Origin: Liriodendron chinense
Lineage: Eukaryota > Streptophyta > Magnoliopsida > Magnoliales > Magnoliaceae
NCBI GenBank assembly: GCA_003013855.2
Contig: ML058505.1
Coordinates: forward strand, 4,085,331-4,149,330
Direction: 5' to 3'
Length of the DNA stretch: 64,000 nucleotides
Shown: piece by piece, positions 12,201 to 22,350 of the stretch
Layout: each line of letters begins with the position of its first letter
How positions within the stretch are numbered: position 1 is the first letter of the stretch
The notes under the pieces: generated by a model
Told to the model about the DNA's origin: nothing
Database searches by the model: none
What the model saw: the letters and a program-made list of their open reading frames with translations, nothing else
Position numbers and translations under genes: made by a program

Positions 12201-15200
12201 TGCTTAATGAAAACGGAGTACATTTACTTTTTGATAAGCAACAGGAATGACAAGAGAGATCCAAAATAGATTTGTTAATATTCAGTTTATCCAACATCCC
12301 CGAAGAAAATAAACGAAGCAACCGGTCAGAATGTGGATGACCAAGATGACAGTGCCATAGTCTCCACTTCCGGTTGGCTAACAAAATCTCAGTATCAGAT
12401 AGCGCAAAAAAACAGTTGGCTGGGTGTCACAGATTGATCAAACTCCAGCATGAATAGACGTCCACTCCTCCTACCCTTCCCAACCATCTTCCTCGTCGCC
12501 AGATCCTGCACAACGCAACAATCAGGAAGAAACATGACTAAACAATTGTTGGCCATAAGTTGACCCACGGAGATCAAATTAGAGGAAAGTTGAGGAACGT
12601 GAAAGACATCACGAAGAACAAACTTCCTATAGGAAGAAGGAGAGAAAGTCAATGAACCAACAGACCGGATGAGTAACCGAGACCCATCAGCAATAGAGAT
12701 AACCTGACTACCATTGTATGGCCGAAGATCACGAAGATGGGAGGCATCACTAGTCATGTGATTCGAAGCACCAGAATCAAAGAAACATGGAAGCAGATGT
12801 GGGTTACCTGACAGACCTGCAGCAGAAAGGGCTTGCACGATCTGCTGAATCATCTCGGGAGTCAAAGGTGAGGAGGAGGAGCTGGCATTGTCACTCGCGA
12901 TAGGCTCTGTAATCGAAGAAGTAGAAGTGGCCGTAAATGCTCGACCTTGGCCACGACCACGGTCACGGCCACCACGACCAGGTCCCAGGGGGGAAGCATA
13001 AGCCTTCGTCCAACAATCGATAAGGCCATGTCCAGTCCGTCGACAATAAGCACAAAACTCTCGGCATTGAGAGATGACATGGCCTAATTTGTTACAGCCA
13101 TGACACGTCACACTGTTCGAGCCACGACGATTGGATGAAGCGGAAGCCGCTAGTACCATATCAGAGGAAGAAGAATATTGAGGTGAGGTAGAAAGAACCC
13201 TTAACCTCTGCTCTTCAGCCAACAGGTCATTGAGAGTAACATTCAGAGAAGGAAGAGGACTGCGATTGAGAAGAGCAGCTCGACAATGCTCATACTCCAG
13301 TCGCAACTTCATAAGGAATTGGCGAACCCGCGTGCGATCCCTCATATCATGAAATATCTGAAAATCAGTGGGAAACTCAGGATCCATCATCGCCATTTCC
13401 GTCCAAATGGCCACCATCGCTGAATAAAATTCCTGAATGGTCCTATCACCTTGAGTAATATGGGCTAGATCATGTTCCAAATGATAGAGACGGGCTTCGT
13501 TGCTCTGTTTATAAACTACGTTGAGGTGATCCCACATCGCTTTGGATGTACGGTGTGGGATCGGGCCAACAGCGATTGTCTTATCAACAGAGTCGAGGAT
13601 CCAAGTAATGATGCGCCCATTCTTCATCTCCCAATCAGCGAGTTTGTCTAAATCAATAGACGGAGGAGTCGGAAAAGTGCCGTCAACCAGGCCCCACAAC
13701 CTCCTACCTATAAGAAAGTTTTGAAAATGGATGGACCATAACCCGTAGTTGGTGCCATCAAAACTACATCGAGGGGCATCAGCCCGATAGTTTTCTTTGT
13801 CCATAGAAATAAAAAAGAGTAGAGATAAGAGAATGAAGGGAGCCTCCTTGAATATGTGCTGGCCAAGGGATCTTCAGTTGCCCGACGGGTCTCTGAATGA
13901 AACGGAGAGGCTTTGGACAGATTAGGGGAACCAAGCTGCAGTTGACAGAGCTGCAAATCAAGCACTAGAGACAGATCTGATGGAGCTTGCACGTGGTCGG
14001 ACAGAGCTTGCACGTGGTCGGACGGAGCTTGCACGTGGTCGGACGGAGCTTGCTGAGGAGCTGACAGAGGAGCTGCTGGAGCAGAGAAGCTACTGGGCAA
14101 ATGGAGCTTGCTAACGGACGGACGGAGCTGCTTCTAATGGCTGGATCCTGGCTCTGATACCATGATAGTCTATTGAGCAGCCATCTATTGAGCAGAAATC
14201 TACTTTCCCCAAACAAGGGAGAGAGCATAGATACAACCTAAGGGACAATTACAAGAATGCCCTTTCACATAAGAGAGACCCAACATGGGTCTAGGGGCAG
14301 AAATGGAATAAAATATAATATACAAGAAGGGGCAGGAGCCCCACAAGCACGACCATCCAGCCGTACGGCCCGTGAGACAGGGCAAGACTAACAAGAAATG
14401 CTTCACAAAATTCACGAGTGAGAATATATTCACCTCTGGACACCAATAACATGCATGGTGCCTTTGGAAGACCTATTCTATATACAGAGCCCTGATTTAA
14501 CACTACGATAATTAATGACATACAACGGCAGAAGTGACCATAAAATATAATTCCATAAAGCTATAAGCTCAATTGAATCGAATTGCAAAAAATCACTTCA
14601 AAATAGAATAAATTACTAAACTGGAGTTAGCCCCTATTAGAGTACACAGCTCTGTCTGTATGTGTAGAGCACCATATTGATGGTGCATACTGTCTTCTCT
14701 ATTCCATATGAACACCATTGATGTATATCTTGCAGTTATTAATCTTTAGTTATCTTTTTAGCTATCTTTTGATTCTTTGATTTGTTTTGGTAATTATCTC
14801 TTTACAAACAGAAGATTATTTTTGCAACAGGAGATATTCTTTTTCTATATGGAATCACAATCAATCTATAAGGTGTGACTAGTGTCCAATTTGCAACTAT
14901 TATTGTTTTAATTCCAACTGAAATGTGTGGAATTTCACTAACGGGTTTGGCCATCACTGGGAAATAAAATGGTGCACCCTGCTTTGGTAATTTTTCTCTA
15001 TAGTGAAATGAACCAATTGAGTTGAACTGAACATCCAAACACACCCTAAAAGTTCCAATTATTCTGCACTCGAAAAAATGAAACTAGTCTGTAAATTTTC
15101 TTCATCCGAACTTACAGCATTTGGATAGGCTGAGAATACACACACATCCATACCGAGCCTCAAGAAGCATCTGCAATCAGACACACTGGCTTTTCTTGAA

Positions 15201-16505
15201 CGTATTCGAAGGTGGTTGATGGTGACTTTCTCCTCTAGCAGAAGCCCATGGTGTTCGAATTGCACAATAAAACTCCCTCCTTTGATTTTGACATCCTTAA
15301 TATCCCGCCAAGTGCTGTAAAGAAATGCCTCAAATGCTGCAAAATACAACTAAAATAAGCAAAATGCGAAATTAGGATAACAAGCAAATCACAACATACA
15401 GTTGGGATGGGGAAATATACAATGCTCAATCGACCATTTTCTCCACCCAACAAATTCTGCATGCAGGGTCCACCTTGGTGATCCAAAGTATTCATATTGT
15501 TGCCAGCAGTGGACACAAGATACCCCAAAAATCCCCCTCATCAAATGATCTTAAGCGTCCAGTAGGCCAAAGTAAAGAGGTGGACCACTGTAGCTAACTA
15601 TCCAATCTCGACTGATGGCTAGGATCATCTGATATGGAGATATTAGGATCATAGTTCAAAAACCTGAAAACAAGACTAGACTTGATGTCTAACCATGTCA
15701 GGTTGACCTCACTCGACTGGGTCTTTCCTTGATGCAGCTCTATATTTAATAGTTAAAATATAAAATATATAGTGGTTATAAATATTTAAAAAGATGTAAG
15801 GAGGATAGAATTGCCAAATTCAACCAAAACTGTAGATCATGGTTGCTGGTTAGGTGAATTTGCGCTGTTGCCTATACACCTGGGAATCGAATTGTGGTGG
15901 TGACATGTTTTTTTAGCAAAAATAAAAGGTTGACTGAGCGAGTGACTCAGTCTGGGATACGACGAGTCATATCTGGTCGACTGAGTTTTCGGGTAGATTC
16001 GGTGAGTCTTGTCAAGTCCAGACAAAATCATGCTCACAAGTGAGTTTACCAAAACGCAGCTCAAAATCTAGACGAGTCGACTCAGCTGAGTTTCGAGTCG
16101 ACCCACCAAGTTTTAGAAATATGATTAGAATTGCCCATAGAACAGCCAGGTTACTAGATCAATGCTCTTTTAACACGTGGAAATCAACACGCAGACTGTC
16201 CAAATCCCAAATTCCCACCCATGACAGCTCACGACAGAACTTAGGCTCTAAAAGTGGTCTTCACTGAAGTCTATTCAACCGAGTCTCTTGATTTTTCATT
16301 TTTCTTTAGTCTATCTGTGGCCTTTCCCTACACTACGTGAAATAAAGCTTGTTCAAGTAATTCAACTTAAGTTTTCTGTCAAGATAATAGAGTTTAGAAT
16401 CCACTTAGTGTTTAAATTTCAACTCTACATCTATAATATAGATTTTGAATGCTTACGATGTGCAACAATCGGATGTTTGGGGCGAGCTTGGTGTTTCTTT
16501 GTCAT
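4399..16505 (-). CDS. CLSY: CLASSY-type SNF2 remodeller, N-terminal part (3 exons)
   Basis: The three exons, 16505-16457, 15336-15116 and 6234-4399, join in phase into about 702 residues. From family knowledge, CLASSY proteins are nuclear SNF2-like factors that recruit RNA polymerase IV to silent chromatin for siRNA production. Recognition rests on conserved N-terminal blocks: KHP then PFEAF (residues 10-21), RIRSRKAS with a nearby CRCFLR, VCV before the second junction, and the stretch DAKIISIERKPH with CTCQF (about 94-114). Later come a basic RRSKRRRVVPDRY block (about 302-314), basic NLS-like clusters and LWEDME near 684-689. The ATPase/helicase region is missing, so the gene continues beyond the left edge or is truncated. 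The 612-codon third exon is fully open, which argues for constraint. The family member (CLSY1/2 versus 3/4) cannot be fixed from this part, though the N-terminal blocks look most like CLSY1/2. Confidence 0.85.
6235..9401. other. Distal part of the second CLASSY-like intron
   Basis: No coding exon found. The region holds a poly(A) run near 7529-7546 and old dispersed-repeat words. Among these, 6890-7170 is rich in CCCGGGTT/GGCCC words and 7600-7690 has a TGGGCCCACC segment. It is the 3' side of the intron before the Copia insertion, since transcription runs leftwards. Confidence 0.6.
8800..8905 (+). repeat. Dispersed repeat end with (TCA)n and a GGCTACATGAATCC core
   Basis: A TCATCATCATCATCATTATC run is followed by AAGCCTTATCCCAACTAATT and GGCTACATGAATCC. 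I recall this word order from many plant genomes as the end of a short dispersed element, possibly a SINE or other small retroposon. The family name is not certain and no target duplication was identified. Confidence 0.4.
9407..9639 (-). repeat. 3' LTR of the intronic Copia element
   Basis: 233 bp, about 96 percent identical to the 5' LTR by eye. The differences are mainly C/T or G/A, plus one 2 bp length change. A polypurine tract lies just inside it at 9640-9652. Confidence 0.93.
9634..12384 (-). pseudogene. Copia pol (integrase, RT, RNase H), broken
   Basis: Integrase has the H-H-C-C zinc region (HCHLGHP to CHSC) and the D-D-E residues (HTDVWGP, RSDLGGEY, QQNEVAERKN). Reverse transcriptase shows MDVKNAFLHG and the catalytic YVDD near 10590. 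Three in-frame stops appear at about 11083 (a TGA where Trp is expected), 10720 and 10696 (TAG where Gln is expected), all explained by C-to-T or G-to-A change. RNase H then slips out of frame near 10170 and returns near 9870, where VDCHFIREKY marks its end. The broken pol cannot make a full protein. Confidence 0.88.
9640..9652 (-). other. Polypurine tract (Copia)
   Basis: On the minus strand TTTGAGGGGGGG stands directly before the TGTTAG start of the 3' LTR. This is the plus-strand DNA priming site. Confidence 0.8.
12395..13804 (-). CDS. Copia Gag-protease polyprotein, N-terminal part
   Basis: An open frame of 469 codons. The Gag part begins with RCSFDGTNYGLWSIHFQNFL (about residues 12-31), the UBN2-type Copia Gag start. 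Two CX2CX4HX4C zinc knuckles follow: CHGCNKLGHVISQC and, just after it, CAYCRRTGHGLIDC. A Gly/Arg-rich spacer leads to the aspartic protease with the catalytic triplet in CFFDSGASNHMT. The segment VPQLSSNLISVGQL is the usual end of the protease. The frame then stops in a T-rich run near 12395-12412, where the integrase frame should continue, so a frameshift separates Gag-protease from pol. Confidence 0.9.
   Translation of the reverse strand: MDKENYRADAPRCSFDGTNYGLWSIHFQNFLIGRRLWGLVDGTFPTPPSIDLDKLADWEMKNGRIITWILDSVDKTIAVGPIPHRTSKAMWDHLNVVYKQSNEARLYHLEHDLAHITQGDRTIQEFYSAMVAIWTEMAMMDPEFPTDFQIFHDMRDRTRVRQFLMKLRLEYEHCRAALLNRSPLPSLNVTLNDLLAEEQRLRVLSTSPQYSSSSDMVLAASASSNRRGSNSVTCHGCNKLGHVISQCREFCAYCRRTGHGLIDCWTKAYASPLGPGRGGRDRGRGQGRAFTATSTSSITEPIASDNASSSSSPLTPEMIQQIVQALSAAGLSGNPHLLPCFFDSGASNHMTSDASHLRDLRPYNGSQVISIADGSRLLIRSVGSLTFSPSSYRKFVLRDVFHVPQLSSNLISVGQLMANNCLVMFLPDCCVVQDLATRKMVGKGRRSGRLFMLEFDQSVTPSQLFFCAI
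13983..14054. repeat. 21 bp tandem repeat in the Copia leader
   Basis: Three adjacent copies of a 21 bp unit (GAGCTTGCACGTGGTCGGAC plus A or G) start at 13983, 14004 and 14025, with a partial fourth copy. The array lies between the primer site and gag. It is probably replication slippage in the untranslated leader. Confidence 0.85.
14150..14162 (-). other. Primer binding site, tRNA-Met type (Copia)
   Basis: TGGTATCAGAGCC directly follows the 5' LTR. It is complementary to the 3' end of initiator tRNA-Met, the usual primer for plant Copia elements. Confidence 0.9.
14163..14393 (-). repeat. 5' LTR of the intronic Copia element
   Basis: 231 bp. It begins TGTTAGTCTTG and ends GACTATCA on the minus strand. 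The primer site follows directly at its inner end, which fixes it as the 5' LTR. Confidence 0.93.
14399..15115. other. Proximal part of the second CLASSY-like intron
   Basis: The sequence resumes after the right AGAAA target duplication and runs to the donor after the second coding exon. It is AT-rich with no coding signal. The original intron, without the 5 kb Copia, would be about 3.9 kb. Confidence 0.6.
15116..15336 (-). CDS. CLSY: CLASSY-like gene, second coding exon
   Basis: The acceptor is TTGTATTTTGCAG before 15336 and the donor is GTAAGT after 15116. The exon is 221 bp: two bases completing the split Pro codon, then 73 codons. It encodes FEAFLYSTW, a beta-rich stretch and LRIRSRKAS with CRCFLRLG, then VCVFSAYPNA. 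This corresponds to the N-terminal conserved block of CLASSY1/2. It ends in phase 0, matching the start of the next exon. Confidence 0.85.
15337..16456. other. First CLASSY-like intron
   Basis: 1,120 bp between GTAAGC and TTGCAG on the minus strand. At 15920-16110 it holds repeated GAGTCGACTC/ACTCAGTCGA-like words of unknown origin. No other exon is visible. Confidence 0.65.
16457..16505 (-). CDS. CLSY: CLASSY-like gene, first coding exon
   Basis: A short exon of 16 codons plus one base. It begins at an ATG in a fair context (AGCCATGAC), with an in-frame TAA nine bases upstream, which supports this start. It reads MTKKHQARPKHPIVAH and ends at C followed by the donor GTAAGC. The single leftover base combines with CA from the next exon into a Pro codon, restoring the conserved PFEAF block. 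The match of phase, donor and homology makes this tiny exon believable. Confidence 0.75.
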
Positions 16506-18344
16506 GGCTACTTAGCAAGCTAGCTTGAGGTTTCCAAAGGTTAGAACCTTTATCAGCAACCACGTCATACCAAAAGCATCCCACTGAAAAGTAAGTAAAC
16601 CAACAACAACTTGTTAGTCTTGCTCAACAGACTATCACAACTTAGTGCCAATTCACATACAAACGGCCACTTGAAATGCTAATCATCTATGGCTAGTACA
16701 AAACCAACCATGCAGACTATGCTTCACAACATCAACTACTCAACCCCGATGCTGTAATCAGCTGAAATTAATAGAAAATAAGAGTAGGAATGAAGGAGAG
16801 GAGAGACTGAGATTGGAATAAGTGTTGGATGTATTCTCAGCAGTGTTTTCAAATTCAGACCAGATGCTGACCCATTTTGTAGGTGGTTCTGTCCAACCGG
16901 CAATCCAGTCCAAATCAGACACGTCAAACAGTTCAATGAGTGGACTGGAAAGTACATGTGACCCAAGCAGTCCAATCCAAAAACAAGTCCTATAATGTCC
17001 AGGTCATAAAGCCACCTGTTCCAGTCCAAGCAGGCCAACCAGCATATCTTGTCCAGGTTTTGAGACATTTGAGTCCAACACATATACATAGATTAGATGA
17101 AGAAAGAATGACCAAAACAGTTCTGAGCAGTTATAAAACAATGAGCTAAAGGGTTTAGTGGTCCACCATCTTGGAGCCAGTTAAGAATACAGTTCCGTCA
17201 AGTACTTACTCTAGCACACATCAGGTTTGGTTTATTTAAATCAGTTCAGGTTGCGTGTGTATGTGTGTATGTATGCATGCATGTATGTTGGTTTTTTAAG
17301 AATTGAACGAGGTCTAATACCACACACGCAGATAAGGGATCCCATTTATATGCTACCCATATGTCAACACAAATGTGTATGAGATCCAATCCATCCATCG
17401 TGTAGATCTGACCGTGTTGATTTCCTTACCTCAACAGCATCAGATCCTGACCAACCTAAATCCTACTCAAACCCAATCAAAGCTTGGTCCCTACCATGAA
17501 CCCAATCGGATAGTTGCAACCCTACTGAGAAGAGTGTCCCATGTATGCTATTCCTATTGGAATCACATGCCCCTGCAGGCAGGTGGACATGAGGTGAACA
17601 TGCCAAAGTGGCAAGCACCTGCAAGATCCAAGCCATTCCAATAGTGTATATTGCCAGGCCTAAAAATCATACCAGGCAATTCATCAGGTGGGCCACATGT
17701 ACAGGGAAAAAATATACAGTTTGAGACATTAACGATCCAGTTAAATGTTTACACATAGCCAGCCTGATGAGTGACCTGGCTGATTTCTGGACCGAAAAAA
17801 GATGGAAGGTTAAAACTTATCAGATGTCCACATTCCACATACAGTTGGCCCACCTTACGAATGCCTGGCCTAGTTTCTGAACCAGGAAATATGCATTGTG
17901 AGACACTCCATGAAGGGGCTTGAATCGCACACACATGTGCCTTGTTAGCACGTGCAGCTGCATCCAAGTACGTGTGTTTGGATGCTCAGAAGTCAGGTTG
18001 CAGGGGAAGTAAAGATCCTTGAAGTTGGGTTACAGAAAGAACACTCCTGGGAAATCAGTACCGTTTGAATGACAACTCTAAAGTTAGAATAGAATCCACT
18101 GAATCTTAGTTTTATTTTATTCTGTATTTATTTATTTTTGAAAGGCAACGATTTTATTAAAAAGCTGCTTCAAAAGAATCCATGATTCTGTGTTTGGATG
18201 ATAAAATCGTGAAAATCTTACCAAGATGTTATAAAACGATAAAATAGTGGATCTAACATGCTAAAAGTGGCACAGGTGAGCTCAACATGAACATGAGTGG
18301 CCCAATTAGAATGGTACACTCACAAGTGGGCCACACATGGACAG
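16506..18344. other. Upstream of the CLASSY-like start codon
   Basis: This region should contain the 5' untranslated region or a leader intron. No TATA box could be tied to a start site. It contains repeat-like segments: a GTGTGTATGTATGCATGCATG run near 17250-17285, and GGCC/ACATGT-rich dispersed-repeat words at 17640-17960. No other gene is seen. Confidence 0.4.
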
Positions 18345-19990
18345 CGAATATTGACAGGGACCGTCCACCATGTGGTCCCACCAATGATTGGCCATCTCTC
18401 TCAAAAATTGCTTTGATCATACAACCTAACCATGCAATTAATGGCTTGGAAAATCAATGCCCCATTTTGATTATACTAAAAAATAGTATGATCATTGATA
18501 TGGACTGTCAATCAAGTGGTACCCAACTTTGATTGTCCACCCCTCTCAAGAATTGCTTCGGTTAGATGATCCTAACTATCTAACTAGTGGTTGGGAAAAT
18601 GGATGGTGCACATTGATAATAATAGAAAAGGTTCAATTATTTACCTAGACCATCCATCATAGGGGCCAGGTTTGGTTACCCATCTCTCTTATAAATCAAT
18701 TCGATCAAATTATCTTAAACGTTTGACTAGCGTTTGGGAAAATGGATTATCCATATTGATCATATTAGAAAAGGTATAATATTTGATCTAGACCATCCAT
18801 CATGCAGGGCCTACTATGATTACTCATCCCTTCAAAAATCACTTGGATGAGTTGATCATAACCATCCAGCCGCCTATTGGGAAAATGGATGGTCCATAAG
18901 CATAATAGAAAATGTTGGATAATTAATCTAGACCATCCATCACATGGGCCAACTTTCGATTACCACCTATCTCAAAACTCACTCAATCGGATGATCGTAA
19001 CCATCAAACTAGTGGTCGAGAAAGTGCAAGCCCCAAATTGATCATACTAAAAACATTCTGATCATTGATCTCAACCATTCATCATGTCAGGCCACCTTTA
19101 ATTGCCTATCCCTCTTAAAAATCACTTCGATCATATGATGGATGATCCCAACTAACCTAAGAGAGGTTAGGAAATAGACGATAAATATTGGTCAAACTGA
19201 TAAAGATCTTACCATTGATTTGGACCATTCATCAAGGGGGCCTACCTTTGATTATCCATTCCAATCAAAAATCACTTCAGCCGGATGATCCTAACCATCC
19301 AACCAGTGGTTTGGAAAATGGATGGCCCATATTGATCATACTAGCAATGGACTAATTTTTTATTTGAACCATCCATCATGTGGAGCCCACCCTTGACAAC
19401 CCACCCCTCTCAAAAATCACCTCAGTGGGATGATCCTACTCATCCAACCAATGGTTAAGGTCTAATCATGTGGGGCTCTCTTTGATTAACCATCCTTCAA
19501 AAATTACTTCGATCGGATGATCCCAACCATCCAACTAGTGGGTGGGAAATGAACTGTCTATACTGACTATACTAAAAGTTGGTTTGGACCATCCATCATA
19601 TGGGTTTCACCTTTGATTGTCCATCCATCCCAAAGATCACTCTGATTGTATGATCCTAACCATCCAATCAATGGGCCTCACCTTTGATTGTCCATCCATC
19701 TCAAAATTCACTTGTTGGATGATCATAACTATCCAATCAATTCTAGCAAAATGGATGGTTCATATTGCTTATACAAGGAAAGATCTAAACATTGATTTAG
19801 ACGGCCGATCATGGGGACTCACCTTCATTGCATCCTTTCACAAATAACTACGCTTAGGTGATCTAACTATTATATCAATCTTCTAGAAAGTGGATGGTTC
19901 AAACAAATTGATTATATTAGAAAAGGCCTGATCATTTACCTCGAGCATCCATCATGTGGGGCCTACCTTCGACATTGCCATGTGAAGAAG
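18345..19990. repeat. Tandem array, period about 144 bp, about 11-12 divergent units
   Basis: A unit beginning CCATCCATCATGTGGGGCC restarts at about 18361, 18505, 18650, 18793, 18933, 19075, 19225, 19369, 19589, 19802 and 19945, with shortened units near 19466 and 19660. Most intervals are 140-150 bp. Each full unit continues with TTGATT, CCATCTCTCTCAAAAATCAC, GGATGATCCTAACCATCCAA, a GGGAAAATGGATGG word and TTGATCATACTA. Copies are clearly diverged, so the array is old. No coding capacity. Confidence 0.88.
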
Positions 19991-20310
19991 AAATTTACCA
20001 TTCATCATTAGACACCTACAAAATTAGGGAGAGGATGACGCATTTGGGAAACCTTGCATTTGAGTTGGAGCCATAGAGATGCATAAGCCAAATCATCATA
20101 TAAACACCATAACTCAAACACATCTCACATAAATAAGAGGATTTATGTGATTGGCCCACTCGATGGATTGATTAGATTAAATTCGCATGTGCCATTTTGA
20201 CACATGCATGGTGTGTAAATGAGCAGCCTTACATGCTTATGGGTTGGGAAACCTCATTTTGCTGTTACATATTCATATGAAGTTAATATATAATAAATTA
20301 TAAAAATTAA

Positions 20311-20665
20311 CTAGATCCAGACCAACCTGACCTGGCTCCAATTTTAACTAGGCCCAAGTTCATGGACCCAACCTGAACCCAGTCAGACCTGATTTTAAGC
20401 CAGGTCCAAATTGCAAGGGCCAAGCCCGAAAGGCGAAAGGTTTCTTAATGGACCCAGATATGCTGAAATCAGATCGGGTCTATCAGGCACCCAGCTGGTT
20501 CTAATTTTAACTGGACCCAAGATGATGGACCCCGACCGGAAAGGCTGATCCCAAGAAGATCTGATTTTAAACCGGGTCCAGAATGTGAGACCAAACCCGA
20601 CCCAATTTTTTAGTGGGACCTGCTAAAATTGGGTCAGGATCATCAGGTACCCATTGACAGCCCTA
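20311..20665. repeat. Imperfect duplication rich in GACCC/GGGTC words
   Basis: CCAATTTTAACTAGGCCCAAG near 20340 returns as TCTAATTTTAACTGGACCCA near 20497, and TGATTTTAAGCCAGGTCCA near 20391 returns near 20562. The unit is about 160-170 bp, present twice. The same word style occurs in the CLASSY-like intron near 6900-7170. Confidence 0.6.
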
Positions 20666-21080
20666 GAAACAGGAAATGATATATGAATTATACGTATCAA
20701 AACACAAACAATGTCATGATGCATGCATTTAATGCAACCTAATCTTACTAATCCAAATCTCAAGTGGACCACACCATTAAGTAAGCTTATGTTCCATTAA
20801 ATGCAAGAGGCATCCATGGTGTGGTCCACTTGAACGTTGGATCCGAGTCACTCATGGGATTATAGGTTAAAGTGATCCGAGAAAAGGAATGGACGGCGTG
20901 GATAAACAGATACATCATGGTGGGCCCCCCACAGATCTGGGTACGCAATCCGCGTCCTCAACCAGTGGCCTTAGAAGCTAATCAGAAAGACACTAATAGA
21001 AGGAGAAAAGATTGGATATGACTGGAAGCGGATTGGGTACTACCCCGCCGGTCCCTAGCTAGAAACGGACAGACTCTTTG

Positions 21081-21495
21081 AGGGGCCACTGTGACGTATG
21101 AGTTTTATCCACACCGTCCATCCATTTTCCCATATCATTTTAGGCTATAGGCACAAAAAAGGAGGCAGCTCCAAGGATAAAATGGACCAAACCACTGGAA
21201 GCAGTGGTGATAATCACACCCACCGTTGAAACCTTCCTAGGGCCCACCGTGATCGTTAATTGCCATCCAATCTCTTCATAAGGTCACACAGACCTGGATG
21301 AAGCTAAAACAAAAATATCATCTTGATCCAAAACTTACGTGGCCCCCAAAAAAATTTCAACGGTAAGTGTTTAATCCCCACTGTGTGGTCCACTTAATCC
21401 TTGGAACTGCCTCAATTTTGGTCTTGTATCCTGAAATTATATGAAACAATGGATGGACGGTGTGGATAAAACCCATATATCACGGTGGACCTAGG
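21081..21495. mobile_element. Inverted-repeat (MITE-like) element
   Basis: The left arm has GGGGCCACTGTGACGTATGA, TTTTATCCACACCGTCCATC and CATTTTCC. The right arm is its mirror: ATGGATGGACGGTGTGGATA, AAACCCATATATCACGGTGG, ACCTA. The core holds the recurring words CCGTTGAAACCTTCCTAGGG and TTTCAACGGTAAG. It is non-coding, about 415 bp, and no target duplication was identified. Confidence 0.7.
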
Positions 21496-21949
21496 GACGG
21501 GCGGGGGCGTCCATCTTGACCGTCCAATCTGGAAGAATTTTAGATAATCCCTCATCTGTGGATACCATAAAACCAACCGTCTCGATCACCCAGCCATGGA
21601 GCCCACTTCTAGTACATGGGTCAGATATTATAGAATATCCTATCTGTACAAAATGTGGGCCACACCACGATGATTACCTAATATGAAAATCAGGCCAATC
21701 ACATGCAGCTGGACACAACGTTCATATCAACGGACAATTGAGAGTATGATTTAGAGAGCTGGTGTGGCCCATCCAATGAGCGGATTAGATTGATTTTCCT
21801 GCAACACGATCATCATAGTTAAGGACACATTTTGTACGGTCCTGATATTCTACATATGTAACACGTTACTAGAAAACGTGGCTGTATTATAACTGACGAT
21901 GCAGCCAATGTATCTGATCCTTTCTCCAATTTTAGTACCAAACATACAA

Positions 21950-22330
21950 GAGAGCGTGCATTCCTTTGATAGAATGGGTGTAGATGTCAGTTTTCCAGAG
22001 AGAAAGCCATAAAACCCCCATGAAATTCCAGGGTGGGCGTAGGTTAAGCCAGCCAACCGTTGCACGGCGCAACTTAGCATTCGACCTGAACTCCTTCGAA
22101 CGCATCGGAAAACGACAAAACCCGCGAAAGTTCCGGCTACTCGAGCCCAAACAATGTGAAAGAAGCGCACCTGAAGAAGGGTGTGTCAGATTCCGGCAAC
22201 GTCGACGCCGGAAAAACGTGAGCGGTAGTCATGCAGGGGTACTTTTTCTTTTTTCCTTTTTTGGCCTTTCTCTCTTCCGTATTTCTATGAGAACGACGAT
22301 TGTTGTCATGAATGTTCTGAAGTAAACCCT
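21950..22330 (-). promoter_or_regulatory. CpG-richer block, possible leader exon or promoter of the CLASSY-like gene
   Basis: This block is richer in CG dinucleotides than its surroundings, a common feature of unmethylated plant promoters and leader exons. On the minus strand a purine-rich leader-like stretch is followed by CTTCTTCAG then GTGCGC, a possible donor near 22170. It lies about 5.5 kb upstream of the CLASSY-like ATG. Linking the two is speculation; a separate transcript is equally possible. Confidence 0.22.
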
Positions 22331-22350
22331 GTTCCACGCAGCGCGTAAAA

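Larger units (their letters stand above)
9407..14393 (-). mobile_element. Complete Ty1/Copia element in the CLASSY-like intron
   Basis: The element is 4,987 bp, with short LTRs at both ends, TG...CA termini and a perfect 5 bp target duplication AGAAA (9402-9406 and 14394-14398). Reading the minus strand the order is 5' LTR, tRNA-Met primer site, gag with two zinc knuckles, protease, integrase, reverse transcriptase, RNase H, polypurine tract, 3' LTR, which is the Copia gene order. It lies in the same orientation as the host gene. The two LTRs differ at about nine positions in 232, mostly transitions, so the insertion is moderately recent. The pol frame is broken, so it could move only with help from another copy. 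The lineage was not assigned. Confidence 0.93.

Noticed and set aside
18345..19990. CRISPR-like array
   Set aside because: The unit is about 144 bp with divergence spread over the whole unit, no short constant repeat with unique spacers, and the host is a plant.
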